DNA from: Tetrahymena thermophila SB210 | Taxonomy: Eukaryota > Ciliophora > Oligohymenophorea > Hymenostomatida > Tetrahymenidae | Assembly (NCBI RefSeq): GCF_000189635.1 | Contig: NW_002475961.1 | Location: 248,001 to 312,000, forward strand | Direction: 5' to 3' | DNA: 64,000 bases | Shown here: positions 25,059 to 39,492 of the stretch, in pieces | Layout: each line of letters begins with the position of its first letter | Position numbering within the stretch: the stretch's first letter is position 1 | Position numbers and translations under genes: made by a program | The notes under the pieces: generated by a model | The model's input: only the letters and a program-made list of their open reading frames with translations | What the model was told of the DNA's origin: nothing | The model's database searches: none

Positions 25059-26519
25059 AATAAAAAACTCATTTTAATCAAATAAAAAAATAACAAAATT
25101 TTAATAAAACATTTATATATTATAATTCTTGTATATATATTTAATTAATTAATTAATAGTATTTCTTTTATCAAATTTAACTATAAAGTATTCATTACAC
25201 ATTACACAATTTTTTTTAGTTTTTATCATCAAATTAAAAATTTTAATTTTAATTTTACTGCAGTTTACAATTAGTAATTATTTGCTATGCTTCATAAAAT
25301 ATTAATTTATTTACTAAATAATACTTAGATCATTAATTTTTAATTGATTAATAGCTATTTTTAGTATAATTTATGTAAAATTAGACCTCTAAGTTAAGAT
25401 GTAGGTAAAAATAATTAATCTGAAAAAAATCAGGCTTAAATTAGAGAACAAATTAAAAAATGAAAGGCTTAACTTAGAGGAAAACTTTTTTTCAATAAAA
25501 AATAAAGATAATATGATATACTGCATAATCTTATCTATTAATTTTTGATTTTAATAAGGCTGCTAATAATATTTAAAACGATTTAAAATAAAGAAATTTA
25601 GAAGCGAGTATATATAAAAATCTATAAAATTATTTATTAATGATGAATTAATATAGGGATTCAATTAAAATTTAGCTTGAAATAATAAATTGTGATAATT
25701 TTGTATGATAATTTATTGACTCTATGTCTATCTCTTTTTTATTAACATATTTTTGAGCATAAAAAAAATAGTTTTAGTACCTGGTAATTTAAACACTTTT
25801 TAAATTTTATTACTTTTGCTCTTTTAAAATTGATAGTATTTTTTGCATCTGTTTATTATATAAATGTTGATTAATTAAATTTTATTTTATTTCTCTAAAT
25901 CTTAAAGAGAAAACATGGAAAATTTTTAATTTATTAGAATATGGACAGAGTATTATTAAAATTATAATAAAAGTCTCAAAATCCTCCACTGCTCCTATCC
26001 TGTTTATACTTTGAGTTTATATATTTAAATACATGATTTAATGTTTATACATAAATTAATTTATAAAAAATGAAGAAAAATATTTCTAAAAAATTTAATT
26101 TAATATTGATAGTTAAATGGCAAGAGGTAAATCAGCAATTATTTATTTATTTCTTGATTACTAATTTCTCAATTTGTAATTTTAGATTGTATAAATAATA
26201 AGCAAATTAAATTCAATTTATAATGTAAGTGACTTAGATAAAAATAATCAACCTTATTTTGATAAAAGATTTATTTGAAACCAAGCTATTTAATGTCGAT
26301 ATTCAAAATTTCAATTATTTTTATTAAATGCTTATACTTATTCGCTTAGCCTGTAATTAACCATAAATAATTAGTAAATCTTTAATTGAGTGAAAATATA
26401 GATTTATGTATTTAGCTTAACATTATCTCCAACAATATATTTTTTATTTCCTTTTTTTTATTAAGTATAATAAACAAAAACATTTAATTTTCTTCAAAAT
26501 AATATTTAGGATTAATAAA
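25059..26519. other. AT-rich spacer with an inverted/direct repeat cluster
   Basis: About 1.5 kb without a convincing gene. It contains the repeat cluster at 25386-25480. A 53-codon ciliate-code frame at 26117-26278 is too short and too AT-driven to call. Confidence 0.55.
25386..25480. repeat. 13-bp perfect inverted repeat enclosing a direct repeat
   Basis: CCTCTAAGTTAAG at 25386-25398 is exactly complementary to CTTAACTTAGAGG at 25468-25480. A near copy of the right arm, GGCTTAAATTAGAG (25433-25446), repeats as GGCTTAACTTAGAG (25466-25479). The 95-nt span could fold as alternative hairpins. Confidence 0.75.
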
Positions 26520-27568
26520 ATGGATAACAATTAGCTAGTTTAAGGATCATCTGAAGTATTTCTATATGATACCTTCAAAAAATAGTCTAAAAATTTGATA
26601 ATCATGTTTTATGTACTAACGTTGTTGGCTACAGTAGCAGCTATACTATGTATAGTTTCATCAGGCTAACTTAATTCAGATTATTATTTCTAGCCTGTTT
26701 AAATAATTGTAATCATTAGTTCAGTCGCTATATTACTTTGTATTGCTGCCTCTATTTTCTTCCTGTTTAAATTAAATCGTTATTATTAAAGTAAGCTATT
26801 TATAGCTGGATTTTCCATTTTCTTATCTCTCACTATAGCCTATTCGCTTGCAGCAGTGAGTATCATAGTTTCAATTGCCTATTAATATTGCAGTAATTAA
26901 TTTTTTTTAAATGATCAATTAATAATTAAGACATTTTTAAGTTTTAAAGTTATTATTTTAAAAAACTTTTCACAAAATGATAATTTAAAATATTAGGCTA
27001 CTTTATTAATCACGAAGGATTTTATGATGGAACCTACATAGTAACATAACTGGAAATTTCATCAAGTTATCCAACATGCTCATAATTAAATTCAAGGTCT
27101 GGAGATTAATCTGATGCAATTCTAGCATATGCAAAATTAATCCTCATTAAAGCTTGTAGTGGTGGTTCTGTAGATTCAACTTGCTTAAATTTTTCTTCGT
27201 TAAAAGTTACAACTTGGTCAAATGAATTTGGAACATAATTGGGTGGATGCATATTAGGGGGAATTGTTAGCTTTTTATATCTAATAGTTATCATAAAAAT
27301 GAGATCTAGAATCAGATAATTATAGTAATAAAATCTTGCATTACTAAATAGTGCACCTATTCAGAATCAACAGTAATACTATGTTATACAAAACTAAGTT
27401 CCTCCTTAATATCCTTAAAACTTTGTTTAATAACCTTAGCAATTTTAAGGGTAATATTAGCCTATTAATCCAAACTATCCTTCTATTTAACAAAATTAAA
27501 TTCCTTATCAAAATCAACAAATTTATTAGCAACCGCCTATAATTTAATAGAACCCACAAAATTATTGA
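26520..27568 (+). CDS. Small four-pass membrane protein with Q/P/N-rich tail
   Basis: Two exons (intron 26893-26996) give 314 residues. Three membrane helices lie near residues 28-52, 62-88 and 92-122. A short loop with three spaced cysteines (PTCSQ, KACSGG, STCLN) follows, then a fourth helix near residue 225 (GGCILGGIVSFLYLIVIIKM). The remaining tail is built of Gln, Asn, Pro and Tyr (PPQYPQNF, PNYPSIQQNQ), resembling disordered cytoplasmic tails. The topology recalls tetraspanin-like or claudin-like proteins, but I see no diagnostic CCG motif. Intron phase was decisive: reading through gives a different frame that loses the loop cysteines and the fourth helix. Family unassigned. Confidence 0.78.
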
Positions 27569-28309
27569 ATGAATGGTAAGTTAAACAAAATTTATAAATA
27601 TTTTTAGAAATTTTATAAAAAATTGAATAATATATCTAAATTTATCAAAGCTTTTAATAATTATATTACATACATATAATTGAATTTATAATATATAAAC
27701 GCTTTCATATAAAATAAGTAATAAATTTAATATTTTCTTTTTTTATTTCATTTATTTATTTATTTTATTGTTTCCTTTATAACATTCAGTTAAATATATT
27801 CATATAAATAATCTTCACTAAATATTTTATTAAAAAATAATTATTTTTATTTTCAAATACAACGAGTGTTATTGTTTTAATACTTTTTCATTTGATTATT
27901 AATTTATTTATAAGAAATATTATGATTTTAAATTATTATGCATTAAGTAAGACCTTTCTAATATTTGAAGCTATTTATAAAAATTAGTGATTAAAGTTGA
28001 ATAAGTATTTTTGTATTTTGTCAGGAATTTAATTTACTTTTTTTTAATCTTAAAATATCGATGCAATTGGTATCTTATTTAAGCCAATACTTTGATGAAA
28101 TTTCTAAGATCTTAATTAGTAAATATTGGTTATAATAAATCAATCATCTCATATAATATTAATAATAAATTTCAAGATTCAATTATAAGTAATTCTTTGC
28201 TGTATGTAATTGAGTTTTTTTGATTAATTTTCTAAATACAAGTATTTATTTATTAATTTACTAATTGATTGATAGAAATTTAGAAAAAGTAAAAGTAAAT
28301 TAGTTTTAG
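27569..28309. other. AT-rich spacer
   Basis: About 740 bp with no coding signal. TTTA simple repeats occur near 27745-27765. Confidence 0.6.
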
Positions 28310-28774
28310 ATGTCGATATCAACTTTATCATTTATAAAAAAAAGAGCTATTTCTATTTAGAAAAAAGAAGAAGCTTACTTACAAATTTAATTTAATGATG
28401 TTTATGATATTTCATGTAGCGATATTAATTAATAGAAAAGATATACAATATGTAGTACAATAGATTAGAGTAAATAAATAGTTATAGGCAAGGCAATAAG
28501 TCAATTAGTCACAAACGAAACCAAATTTTATACCTTAAAATATAAAGTTATTGCAGAAGAAATTAACTCTACACCAATCAAAGTTAAAAACTATGAATTT
28601 GAAATTAATGTGAAATAGCTTTTTGAATATTGCTAAAATGAATAGAAAGCAGAATATCACAAAGATGATTAAATAGCATTTTATGAGCAGAAAGGTAACC
28701 CTTAAGGTTTTGCTGAATTATCTATTCTTTTTAGTGTATTAGGAAAACATGATAAGAATAATAGGCAAAAATGA
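28310..28774 (+). CDS. Unknown 154-residue protein
   Basis: Single frame ATG 28310 to TGA 28772-28774 with balanced amino-acid composition, unlike the flanking spacer. The central part alternates hydrophobic and polar residues (KFYTLKYKVIAEEI, VKNYEFEINVKQLF), suggesting a small beta-sandwich such as a degenerate C2-like fold; that is a guess. The N-terminus is basic with Ser/Lys, without signal peptide or membrane helix. The C-terminus is hydrophilic (GKHDKNNRQK). No family recognised. Confidence 0.65.
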
Positions 28775-29561
28775 TTTTTTTTTTTTTTCAAATGCTAAAA
28801 TACTTATACTAGTTAGCTAGCTAGCTAGTTTGGTGAAGAAGCAAAATATTTCTGTTAAAACATAAAAATATTTATTATACAATATCGCATACTAATAAGT
28901 TAATTAATATAAATAAAATAAAATTACTTTCAAATTTATAGATAGATAGATAGATTTACAATATAATAATTTTATAAATATCTACTGTTTTTTATATATA
29001 TGTATATAATGTTTAATTATTTTAAAAACCTTTAGTTTTACCATTTTTTTCAATTATGTTGAAAAAATTATTTCAAGAAAATTAATTAAAAATGGCTCTC
29101 ATTACTTATCCTTGCCTCATAGGACTTACTTAATATATTTATAGATTTTTAAAAATCCGTTAAATAAATCCCCAATAATATAAAATTTTATTTTTTAATT
29201 TTGAACCTTAAAAAAAGTTTTGGGAGGGTAGTTAATAATTTTATAAAAACATGTTTTTTAAATATTTAAATGTTCAATGGCTAAATTTATCAAAAATTTT
29301 ATTAACTCAATTTTTTATTCTCATACCACTAATTTTATTAGCCGAAAAATAAATTCATCAACATTTCTGATTATAAGCTATATATATAATTACTGATTAA
29401 ATAACATATACATACATACATTCTAAATAAATAGAGTAAATATAATTTGATGTAATATCACCATTTATATATTTTATATAATAAATAAGTAGTAAATATT
29501 ATAAGAGTTTGTTCTAATTATTTATTTTAAAAGGAAAATTATTATTTATTATTTACATCAT
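28775..29561. other. Convergent AT-rich spacer
   Basis: About 790 bp. It contains short simple repeats: TAGC units near 28813-28828 and GATA units near 28940-28953. No gene seen. Confidence 0.6.
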
Positions 29562-32500
29562 TCACTATTTACTAAGCTTTAAAGTCTTTTTTAGTAATTC
29601 TGTCACTTTTTGTAACCCAGCAGGCTTTTATCCATCTGCTTGCTATTGGTTTATCTTTGCAGCAAAATTGCTCTTAACTCTCAAAGGAGCCGTTGTTGTT
29701 TCGTTTATTTCTTTTTAATCAAATATTGATAGCTCATGCAGTTCAAATTGTTCGCTCTTTTCAGGTGGCAGAGCTTCATAAAATATAAGTCTTATGAGGT
29801 TTTCTATTTTCTTATGCAGAGGTTATTGTAGTCTTTCTTCCCAACTCATTTCTTACTCTTTCTAGCCTTCATTATAAACCTTCTTCTGGTATTTAATTAA
29901 TTAACAAATAAATATAAAATTTTAAATTTTAAATTTTAAATTAAATTAATACATTTTTATTTTTGTATGGAGGTAGTGAAAACTTCTCTGCTGCTCTTGC
30001 TATAGCTTCTAAAAACTCAATAAAATGGAGTTACAATATTCTCTCATCATACACTTCATCAGTTTATGTTTGTACTGAAAAATTAAAAGCAATATTAATA
30101 TGTCTCTCATTAGCATGCTCATCTGAAAGTATACTTGTATCTGTAAACATTTTCTTGAATTCAAAGAGATTTAAATATTTTGAAGCTGGTAATGCTGTAC
30201 GTATTGTATTTTCATAGTTTTCAAAAATGCACATTAGTATTTGCATATAATATTTATAGCAGAAGTCACATTCTTAATTCCAATATCTTTCATCTCTCCA
30301 AAGATTTGGATTTTCTACTTCAGCAATTACCTTCAAAAACCCATCATTAAGCAAGTGAGTAACAGCTTCTGAATAAGTTGTGCAATCACCATTTATCATG
30401 TATTTTTCTTCTGCAATCCTAATTATTCCCTCTAAGAACTCGTGACGAACCATACCTCTCTCTGGTATAAGGCTACGAGCCTTCTTCTACTAAGTTTTGC
30501 TTGATATAAATTTAATTTCTAGATCAGCTAATTTAAGAGTTTTATTATCAACTAATCCTGACTTTGTAAATATTTCTGTAAAAAGAAGCTTCGATATAGC
30601 CCAAACATCACCAATAGGACTAAATGAAGAATAGTATTTATAAAGTGCTTTTATTCCTTCATAGTGCGGCTTCAACAATTCCTAATAAATATTATTAATA
30701 ATTTTATGAGTTTATAAATAGTATGAAATTTACAAATAATTTATTTCTATCGTTTAGATCTTTAACAAACCTAGGTATTTTTGAGTTGTTCCAATCAGCA
30801 TCCATAGCTTTCTCTAGAATTATTTAATTATCGACTTAGTACTTAGCAAACACAGATGTTTCTTTTGCCCATTTTTTTTTTGGTTTAGGCTTTTCTAAAG
30901 GATATACTATTTCCTCTCTAGGTTAGATAGTAATATGAATAGGTTCTCCATATTTAGAAAATAGGCACTACTCAAATTTGTTTACAGTTTTAATATTTAA
31001 GAATTTAATAATAATATCTCTTTTCACCTCAGAACCAAAAGAAATATCCTAGATAAATAATAATATTTTGATTAATAAATAAGTAACTACAATAGTTTTT
31101 GTCTAAATAACAAGCAAAAAAAAAATTCGAAAAAACCAATATTTTAATCAAACAATAAAAAAAATAGAAATAAAAATAATAAAATTAAAATAACAGTTTA
31201 TTTACTTTTAAAAAAGGATTTTTATTTTTTATACATGGCTAGTCTTTTGCATGAGTGTCACCATCTGGAGTTGAGAAAAAATATTAAAGTTGTTTTGTTG
31301 GAGGACACATCATTTTAGCAACAAAATTTCCATTCTCGTCCTTAGTCATTGGTATAGGTCTAAAGTTGTTAAAATTAAACAGAATGTATATTGGTCCTTC
31401 ATAAGACATTCCAGATTCACCACTTCTCCACTTTTAATTAAAATTAATTATTTTTTTTATTTTTTAATTTAATTTTACCATAAAATTTTATTCAGACCAA
31501 CCTTAACAGATCCAACAAACATTCTGTTTAACAGAATCACTAATATAATCGGATTAGGTGTTTTGATTGTAAGAAAGAGGAATTAACCCATTGATTCTTT
31601 GATGATTGGTTGCATAACTTTGTATTGTGCTCAAAGACATTATTTGCTTTTGTTAGGCCTCTGTATGTTCTAAAATTTATTTTAAATTCTCTTGCTTAAC
31701 TAAGTTATTGATCAAATCTTAATCACTTTAAACAATATTTAAGAAACCAAACTCATCAACATAAGAGAATTTACTATCAATATGAAATCCGTATATTGTC
31801 TTATTTTGATTAATACCTTCTTAGATTATTTGAATATGACTTTTATTCCATCTATTATTGCTCAAGTCAATATGAATAAGATCACTCTCACCTTATGCAA
31901 ATAACGACTAAAATGCTTTAGCACAATTTTCTCCATTCTATAATCCAAGAGAGTTGTTGCTCAAATCTAAAACCCTTAAATTAGAATTATCAAATAAAGC
32001 TTTGGCTATTTTTTCACCTGAAACACCAGTTAGTCTATTCCAATGCAAATAAAGTTCAATTAAAGGACACCTTTTAATCATTTAATTAATTAATATCTTA
32101 CTTAAATAGTTTGTTTTGAGTAATATTTTTGTTATAAAAATAAAATTTTATCTTCATACTATTATTTTTATTGGTACTTTAATGATTAATGGATGAATAA
32201 TAAAATATTTAGACTTCATTAAATTTTAAATAAATGTTTTATCATCAATTTAACACACCATTTACAGCTTAAAATAGAATACACCTATTTCGAAAACTTA
32301 AAATAAATATATTTATTTGCTTTTACCTAGTAGAAATACAAAAGGCTAACGCTGAACTACATTCGTCAGTTAATCTGTTATTAGATAAATCTAAAATATG
32401 TAACTTCTTTAGAGACTCAAGGACTTTTATAGCATTTTAATCTCCCAACTTAGTGTTATCAAGGTTGAGGTTAGATAAAGAATTTTAATAGTTTCTTAAA

Positions 32501-33656
32501 ATCATAATTAGTTTATTTGCAGACTCAACTCCAACTGTATTCTATGATAAGTTTAAAAGTTCAACACTATAACTTAAAGAGTTGAGTATTTAGGCGATAC
32601 CTTTATCTGTTAAACCATTATTCATCAATTCTATTTTCTTAATTTTATCCTTTATATCATCACTTTGTATACTTTGAGAAAATGCTTATGCGTATTTATC
32701 TCCTAAACTATAATGACTTTTACAAAGAAGTAAATATGATGAAAACAAGCAAAAAATAAATTGATTATTAGATTATTTTTTAAAAGAAATAAATAACATT
32801 TAAGGTTATAAGTGTAATATAAGCTTACTTTAATTGGATAAGACTTTCCAAACCTTTTTGTTTAATAACTCCAAGCTTTCTAGGAAGAAGGTTCACCTTC
32901 TCTTGAGATTTAATTAAGTTAGTATAAACAGAATCATTCACTTTAAACATTTAATTTTCTTAGATTATTTTATTTATTTACTTTTAGTGATCTAAAAAAT
33001 GTATTTAAGTGAACTATCCAACTGTATTCTTTTTTTTTTTGTCTCTTACTACTTGTGGCGTGCTTTTATTTTCTAATATATCTAAATCTACATCAGGAAG
33101 ACTTATATTTTTTTAATAGAAGAAATCTGAATCTTGAGAAGAATCAAGAGCATCCTTAACATTTTTAGATTTCTAGAATTTTTGTTAAAAGTATCTCATA
33201 AATTGCCTATCTTCATCATTAATTTTTTTGAGAGATGGCTTAATATCAAAAGATTTTCGATCGCTTAAATCTCTAATAGATATAGATGTTCTCATAGGAG
33301 TTATAGAGGGTAGAAACAATTTACTATGCGTCATTCCAAGTTTAGTTACACTCTTAGACTCTCTTATTTGAGTTTTATCAAATCTTTTTCATTAAAATAA
33401 AAATGATCAAATTGATACCTTGGGTTAAACCCTCCTATCTATTTTATTTTATTTAGCTTTTACACCAATCTCATTGAAAACTGCTGAAAGAGTAATAAAT
33501 TAAGAATATTAATTACATTCCGCTCCCAACAGGAGAGATGGTGGCATTTGAATATAAAATCCTCTCTGATGGCTAAAGACTTTTATTATTTCTTTTGGGA
33601 GTCTCAATTTTAAAAAACTTTCTAGGAGGACTTAAATTTACATTTTGCAAACTCAT
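29562..33656 (-). CDS. Leucine-rich-repeat protein with conserved C-terminal blocks
   Basis: Multi-exon gene on the minus strand, roughly 1,000 residues. Introns I could fix by phase include 33484-33516 (33 nt), 33384-33418 (35 nt), 32717-32828 and 32071-32326; others lie near 31440-31490, 31050-31210, 30680-30750 and 29894-29949. Start ATG at 33656, MSLQNVNLSPP. After a disordered, phosphosite-like N-terminus come ribonuclease-inhibitor-type leucine-rich repeats (MNNGLTDKGI, LNLSQNTVG, LDLSNNRLTDE, LRVLDLSNNSLG, HIDLSNNRWNK). Next is a block with CWICQGWSEQNF, SGESGMSYEGPIYILFNF and MMCPPTKQLQYFF. The C-terminal third carries two related helices, EFLEGIIRIAEEKY and EFLEAIARAAEKF. I cannot name the family; this layout recalls ciliary or cytoskeletal scaffold proteins, which is inference. 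Confidence 0.8.
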
Positions 33657-34712
33657 TAGATTATATTATAATAAGACCTTTGATATTTATTTAGTGTTTC
33701 TTACAAATTATTTGTTTTATTTATTGGTTCTTCTTTAAAGATTTAATTAAAGATTGATTGAATATGAATGAAAAATATATATAATTTAGTTTTAGTAATA
33801 AAAAGAATATTTGGAATAATATCAATAAATAATATATAATTCAATTCTGCTGAATTTCAACTTTAAGCCATATTAAACTATCAAGAGTAATCATTGCAAA
33901 ATTTACTGAAAAAAATTAACAAATCTTTACTATTTTTTGTGGTCAATTTTGTGTATGATAAAAAATCAGAGCCTTGCTTTTCCAGTAAAAACTTAATCCC
34001 TTGTCACAAAATAATATTTTTAAATTCATCTATGTTTAATTGAATGAACATTTCTCAAAAATATCAAATACCAAATATTGGCTTCATTTTAAATAATATT
34101 TTAAAGTTATGAGAACATTTAATGTGGATTTAAAGTAAAATATCTCTTTATTACTTTTGATAAATTTTTTTAGGAAATCCTTTAAAAATTAATGTAAAAA
34201 AAAATACCTAATAATTTTAAATTCTTTACATTTTTTAACATATAAATATTATCTAAATAAAAATATTATACTTTTATTAACCTTTATTAACAGATTAAAA
34301 GTATTCTTAAAGAACTAACAATACAGAATAAATTAAATTATTATTTTGAAAATTGAAAAATAAACCTCAAATTGACTATTGAATCTAAATCATTTGTTAT
34401 TAAAATCATCTTTGAAGAATTGACCACAAATATAAAAATAAAAATAAGATAATCATAAAATACCAAATTAAATATTTTGTTAAGCAGTTATAAATAAATT
34501 GAAAATTAAATTCATAATATTAGCATTTAAACATTTTGAAAAGTATTTTCTAAAATTTATTAAAAATAGCAACCAATAATTACTAAAATAATATATAGAT
34601 AGATAGATGTGTATCCTAAACAAAATTTAATATGGTAATTTATTTATAAATTAAGAATTTATTTTATTTTCTGAAGAAGACTTTTATATTGTTTTATCAG
34701 CTAGCTTATCAT
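33657..34712. other. AT-rich spacer
   Basis: About 1 kb upstream of the leucine-rich-repeat gene and downstream of the Rag-like gene. No coding frame. It should include the promoter of the minus-strand gene ending at 33656. Confidence 0.6.
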
Positions 34713-36161
34713 TCATTTAGTGACTTTAATCATTTCTTCCAAACCTTAATTTTAATATAAATTATTATTTAAGATAAATATTTTTGACCAATTTATTTAT
34801 TTATTTACCTTTGCAAAATTCATCAATGTTATAATCAATAATGAAAGGTCTGACGTAGTTTTCTTGCTTAATTATGCATATCAAACAAAGATATTCCTTG
34901 AAGGATTTCATTAATAAAACAGTGTTGTCAGATAATTTAATGCTTAATGAACCTTCTGAATTTTTAATTTATCCATTTTCAGTAGGATCGTAAATGAAAG
35001 AAATATCTAAAAAGACATCAATCATTTCAAAGCACATTTAATATGTATTTTAATCAAAAGGACCAGCATCGGTGGCAATATATAATTTGTTTACCTAGTC
35101 GAACAAGAAAGCTTTTTCCATTTTAGAGTTCTATTAATATCATTTATTAATATTAATTTATTTACAGCTTAATAAAATAAATAAATGATTTTACAGTAAC
35201 TAGAGAAGTAAGAAGAGAAGCAATATAAGATACTTGAGGAATGACCTTATGGATAACTTTACTAAAAGCTTCAGAAAGAGATTGATCTTACCAGCTATTT
35301 ATTTATTATACAAAAACCAATATAAATAAACAATTATCCATTTTATTCTTAAAAACAACATATTATTAATTGATAGATAGGACAATCACAATTAATTAAA
35401 TATATAATTATTGGCTTTTTGTTTGTTTGTTAAATATTGATTAAAATATTATTTAATAAATTTGAATTACTTTGTTAAATTAATATCATAATTAGGCTTT
35501 AAATTACTGTAGGTATTAAAGAAGTCGATGAGCTAACCTTTAATTGAACTTATAATAGCTATTATATTTTTAAAATAATCATATTAATCTTTTTTTGGTT
35601 CAAATTATTTTAATTTACCAGTTTTTTTATCTAAAGTAGCAAAACCATCATTATCAATTTTGTGAACAAAGAAATGATAATTGCAATTGGGGTTAATTTT
35701 TACTATTTCGGCAAACAATTTTTCAAAATAGTTTACTGCTTCTTCATAAGTTTCATTCTAAATTAGTTAAAATTATTTTTAAAATATATTAATAAATTAA
35801 TTAATTATTTTTGATTACCTATCCATCAATAATGTATACGATTGAAGCACACTTTTTCAAGTATTCTTTTTCTTCTGGCTTGGCATTTTCAATTTAAAAG
35901 GTACCATAGAAATCATAAATGTTAATTTGGTTTCCAGCTATTGTCAATTCTGATTTTTCTACTTTTTATGTAGTTTCAAAGACTGCTTGATAATTTGGCT
36001 AGCATTTGGAAGTTAAAGTTCTAATGATGCTAGTCTTACCAGCTCTAATTAGATTTTAAGTTAATAAAAAAAGTGTTAACTTAAGCCAAAAAGTTCAATT
36101 TTATTCGCATTATTGCTATTTTTATAAATTACTTTGATAAACCTAAAAATACTACGTCCAT
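34713..36161 (-). CDS. RagC/RagD (Gtr2)-like small GTPase
   Basis: About six exons of roughly 300 residues. Introns with clear phase are 36045-36132, 35758-35818 and 34745-34808, with others near 35290-35470 and 35110-35210. The first exon is only 29 nt and is joined so that the P-loop reads FLGLSKAGKTS. Then come a switch region with NIYDFYGTFQ, IVYIIDGQ, and HFFVHKID (guanine-specificity position). The C-terminal half matches RagC/D: LSEAFSKVIHKVIPQ, MEKAFLFDQVNKLYIATD, and FIIDYNIDEFC near the end (roadblock-like dimerisation domain). Rag heterodimers recruit TORC1 to the lysosome in response to amino acids. The RagA/B partner is not in this window. Stop TGA at 34713-34715. Confidence 0.88.
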
Positions 36162-37629
36162 ATTCTTGACTTTTTGACTTGATTAATCTTGCTTTGCTTT
36201 GCTTTTTTTTAATTACTCCTGCAAATAATTTATTTATTTGTTGTTCTATTATGATATTATGCTTTGCTAGCTTTAATTAATAATTTTGATCGATTATCTC
36301 TTCTCTTAATTTTCTTTTATACAACAAGTTAAGTAATGAATATCATTGAATTAAAATATATTACTTTGTTTTGTATAAATTTGATGTTTGTTTTTTGACG
36401 TAGAATTAAATATGTATCTTTTAATTCTTCATCATATTTTTTTTAATCGTAAAATAATCCAAACAAACAAATAAGATACAAACAACTTTTCATCAAGTTT
36501 ATTGTTAGATAAAATTCTGAATTTTTTTCATTTTTAAATTATAAAATACAAAATAAACTAGATTAAATAAATATTAAAAACTCAATAAAAAAATATCATT
36601 CATTCAACCTATAATTTATATAAAAAAGATAAAATTAAAAATAGACTAAATGAAAATTAATTTGAATTTATTCTATTTTATATTTTAGACCTTTTAAAAA
36701 AATCTGAATCCAAAAACCTTATCAAAAATTTATTTTTTTATTAAAAATTATTTTTAAATTAAAAAAAGAAACTAAACTACAATAATTTAATTCTAAATAA
36801 AGTAAAGGTTGATATCAAAAATTATGATATTTAAAAAGTAAAGGAAAAACTCAATTATTTGGCATCCAGTTATTTATCGTTTTTGTGACATTGAAACTTT
36901 TATTTTCCTACATCTAAATATAATAATTCTAATAATTATAATATTTTATTCAAAATGTTTATATTTTATCAAATATAATTCTCTTAAAAGACAAAAATAA
37001 TTTGATTAATTTATATAAAAAGGGTTATTCTTAAAGGAAAACAAAAAAAACTCTTTTATAGATTCCAATGACACATTATACATTTAATCATTTATTTTTA
37101 TTTTCATAATTATTATTTATTGCTTAAGCAATTATTCTATTAACTCTTTCCATTGGGGGAGTTTGTATAATATAAAATTTTTGATAGTCATTTGCAAAAA
37201 AATTTTTTTCACAAGCAAATAGCCTTATTCAAAATAACCCTCAAAAGTTCTTTCCCCCAAGTTAAAGAGTTAATTTCTTCTCATTATTACAACATTATAA
37301 ATTTATAATAGAAATTATAAATTTTAAAAATCAATTCAAACGAATATGTTTGAATAAAAACTTTTTATGTATTTATTTATTTGAAAAATTGGAAATAAAA
37401 AAATTGAAGATTCTCACTTCACTATTAAATACTAACTTATTGATAATTTTTTTTGACTAACATCAGATTTTATTCAAATATTTAACAAGTTTAATTAGAA
37501 TTATGATGGTCTTTTAATTAATTAATAAATAAATAATTTTATGATAATAAGAATTGATATATTTTTAATTCATATTTTAGTTAGGCAACAAAATTAAAAA
37601 CGAACGATAATTTATTTTAAGGAAGATAG
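36162..37629. other. Spacer between divergent genes, with a nested hairpin
   Basis: About 1.5 kb without a protein gene. It includes the structured segment at 37139-37274 described separately. Confidence 0.6.
37139..37274. repeat. Nested inverted repeat (candidate structured RNA or mobile-element remnant)
   Basis: The outer arms are 22 nt: ATTAACTCTTTCCATTGGGGGA at 37139-37160 pairs with 37253-37274, with 19 of 22 positions complementary, including a run of G against C unusual for this AT-rich spacer. An inner hairpin pairs ATTTGC (37190-37195) with GCAAAT (37215-37220) around an A7T7 palindrome. No open frame lies inside. Confidence 0.7.

Positions 37630-39492
<1,863 letters not shown>

Noticed and set aside
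26117..26278. 53-codon ciliate-code frame starting MARGKSA
   Set aside because: Short, AT-driven composition and no recognisable motif; such frames occur by chance when only TGA stops translation.
27344..27559. Overlapping frames on both strands (Leu/Asn-rich)
   Set aside because: These are shadows of the Q/P/N-rich tail of the four-pass membrane protein.
37253..37260. CCCCCAA as a possible telomere repeat (C4A2)
   Set aside because: Only one unit with an extra C, no tandem array; it belongs to the arm of the inverted repeat.
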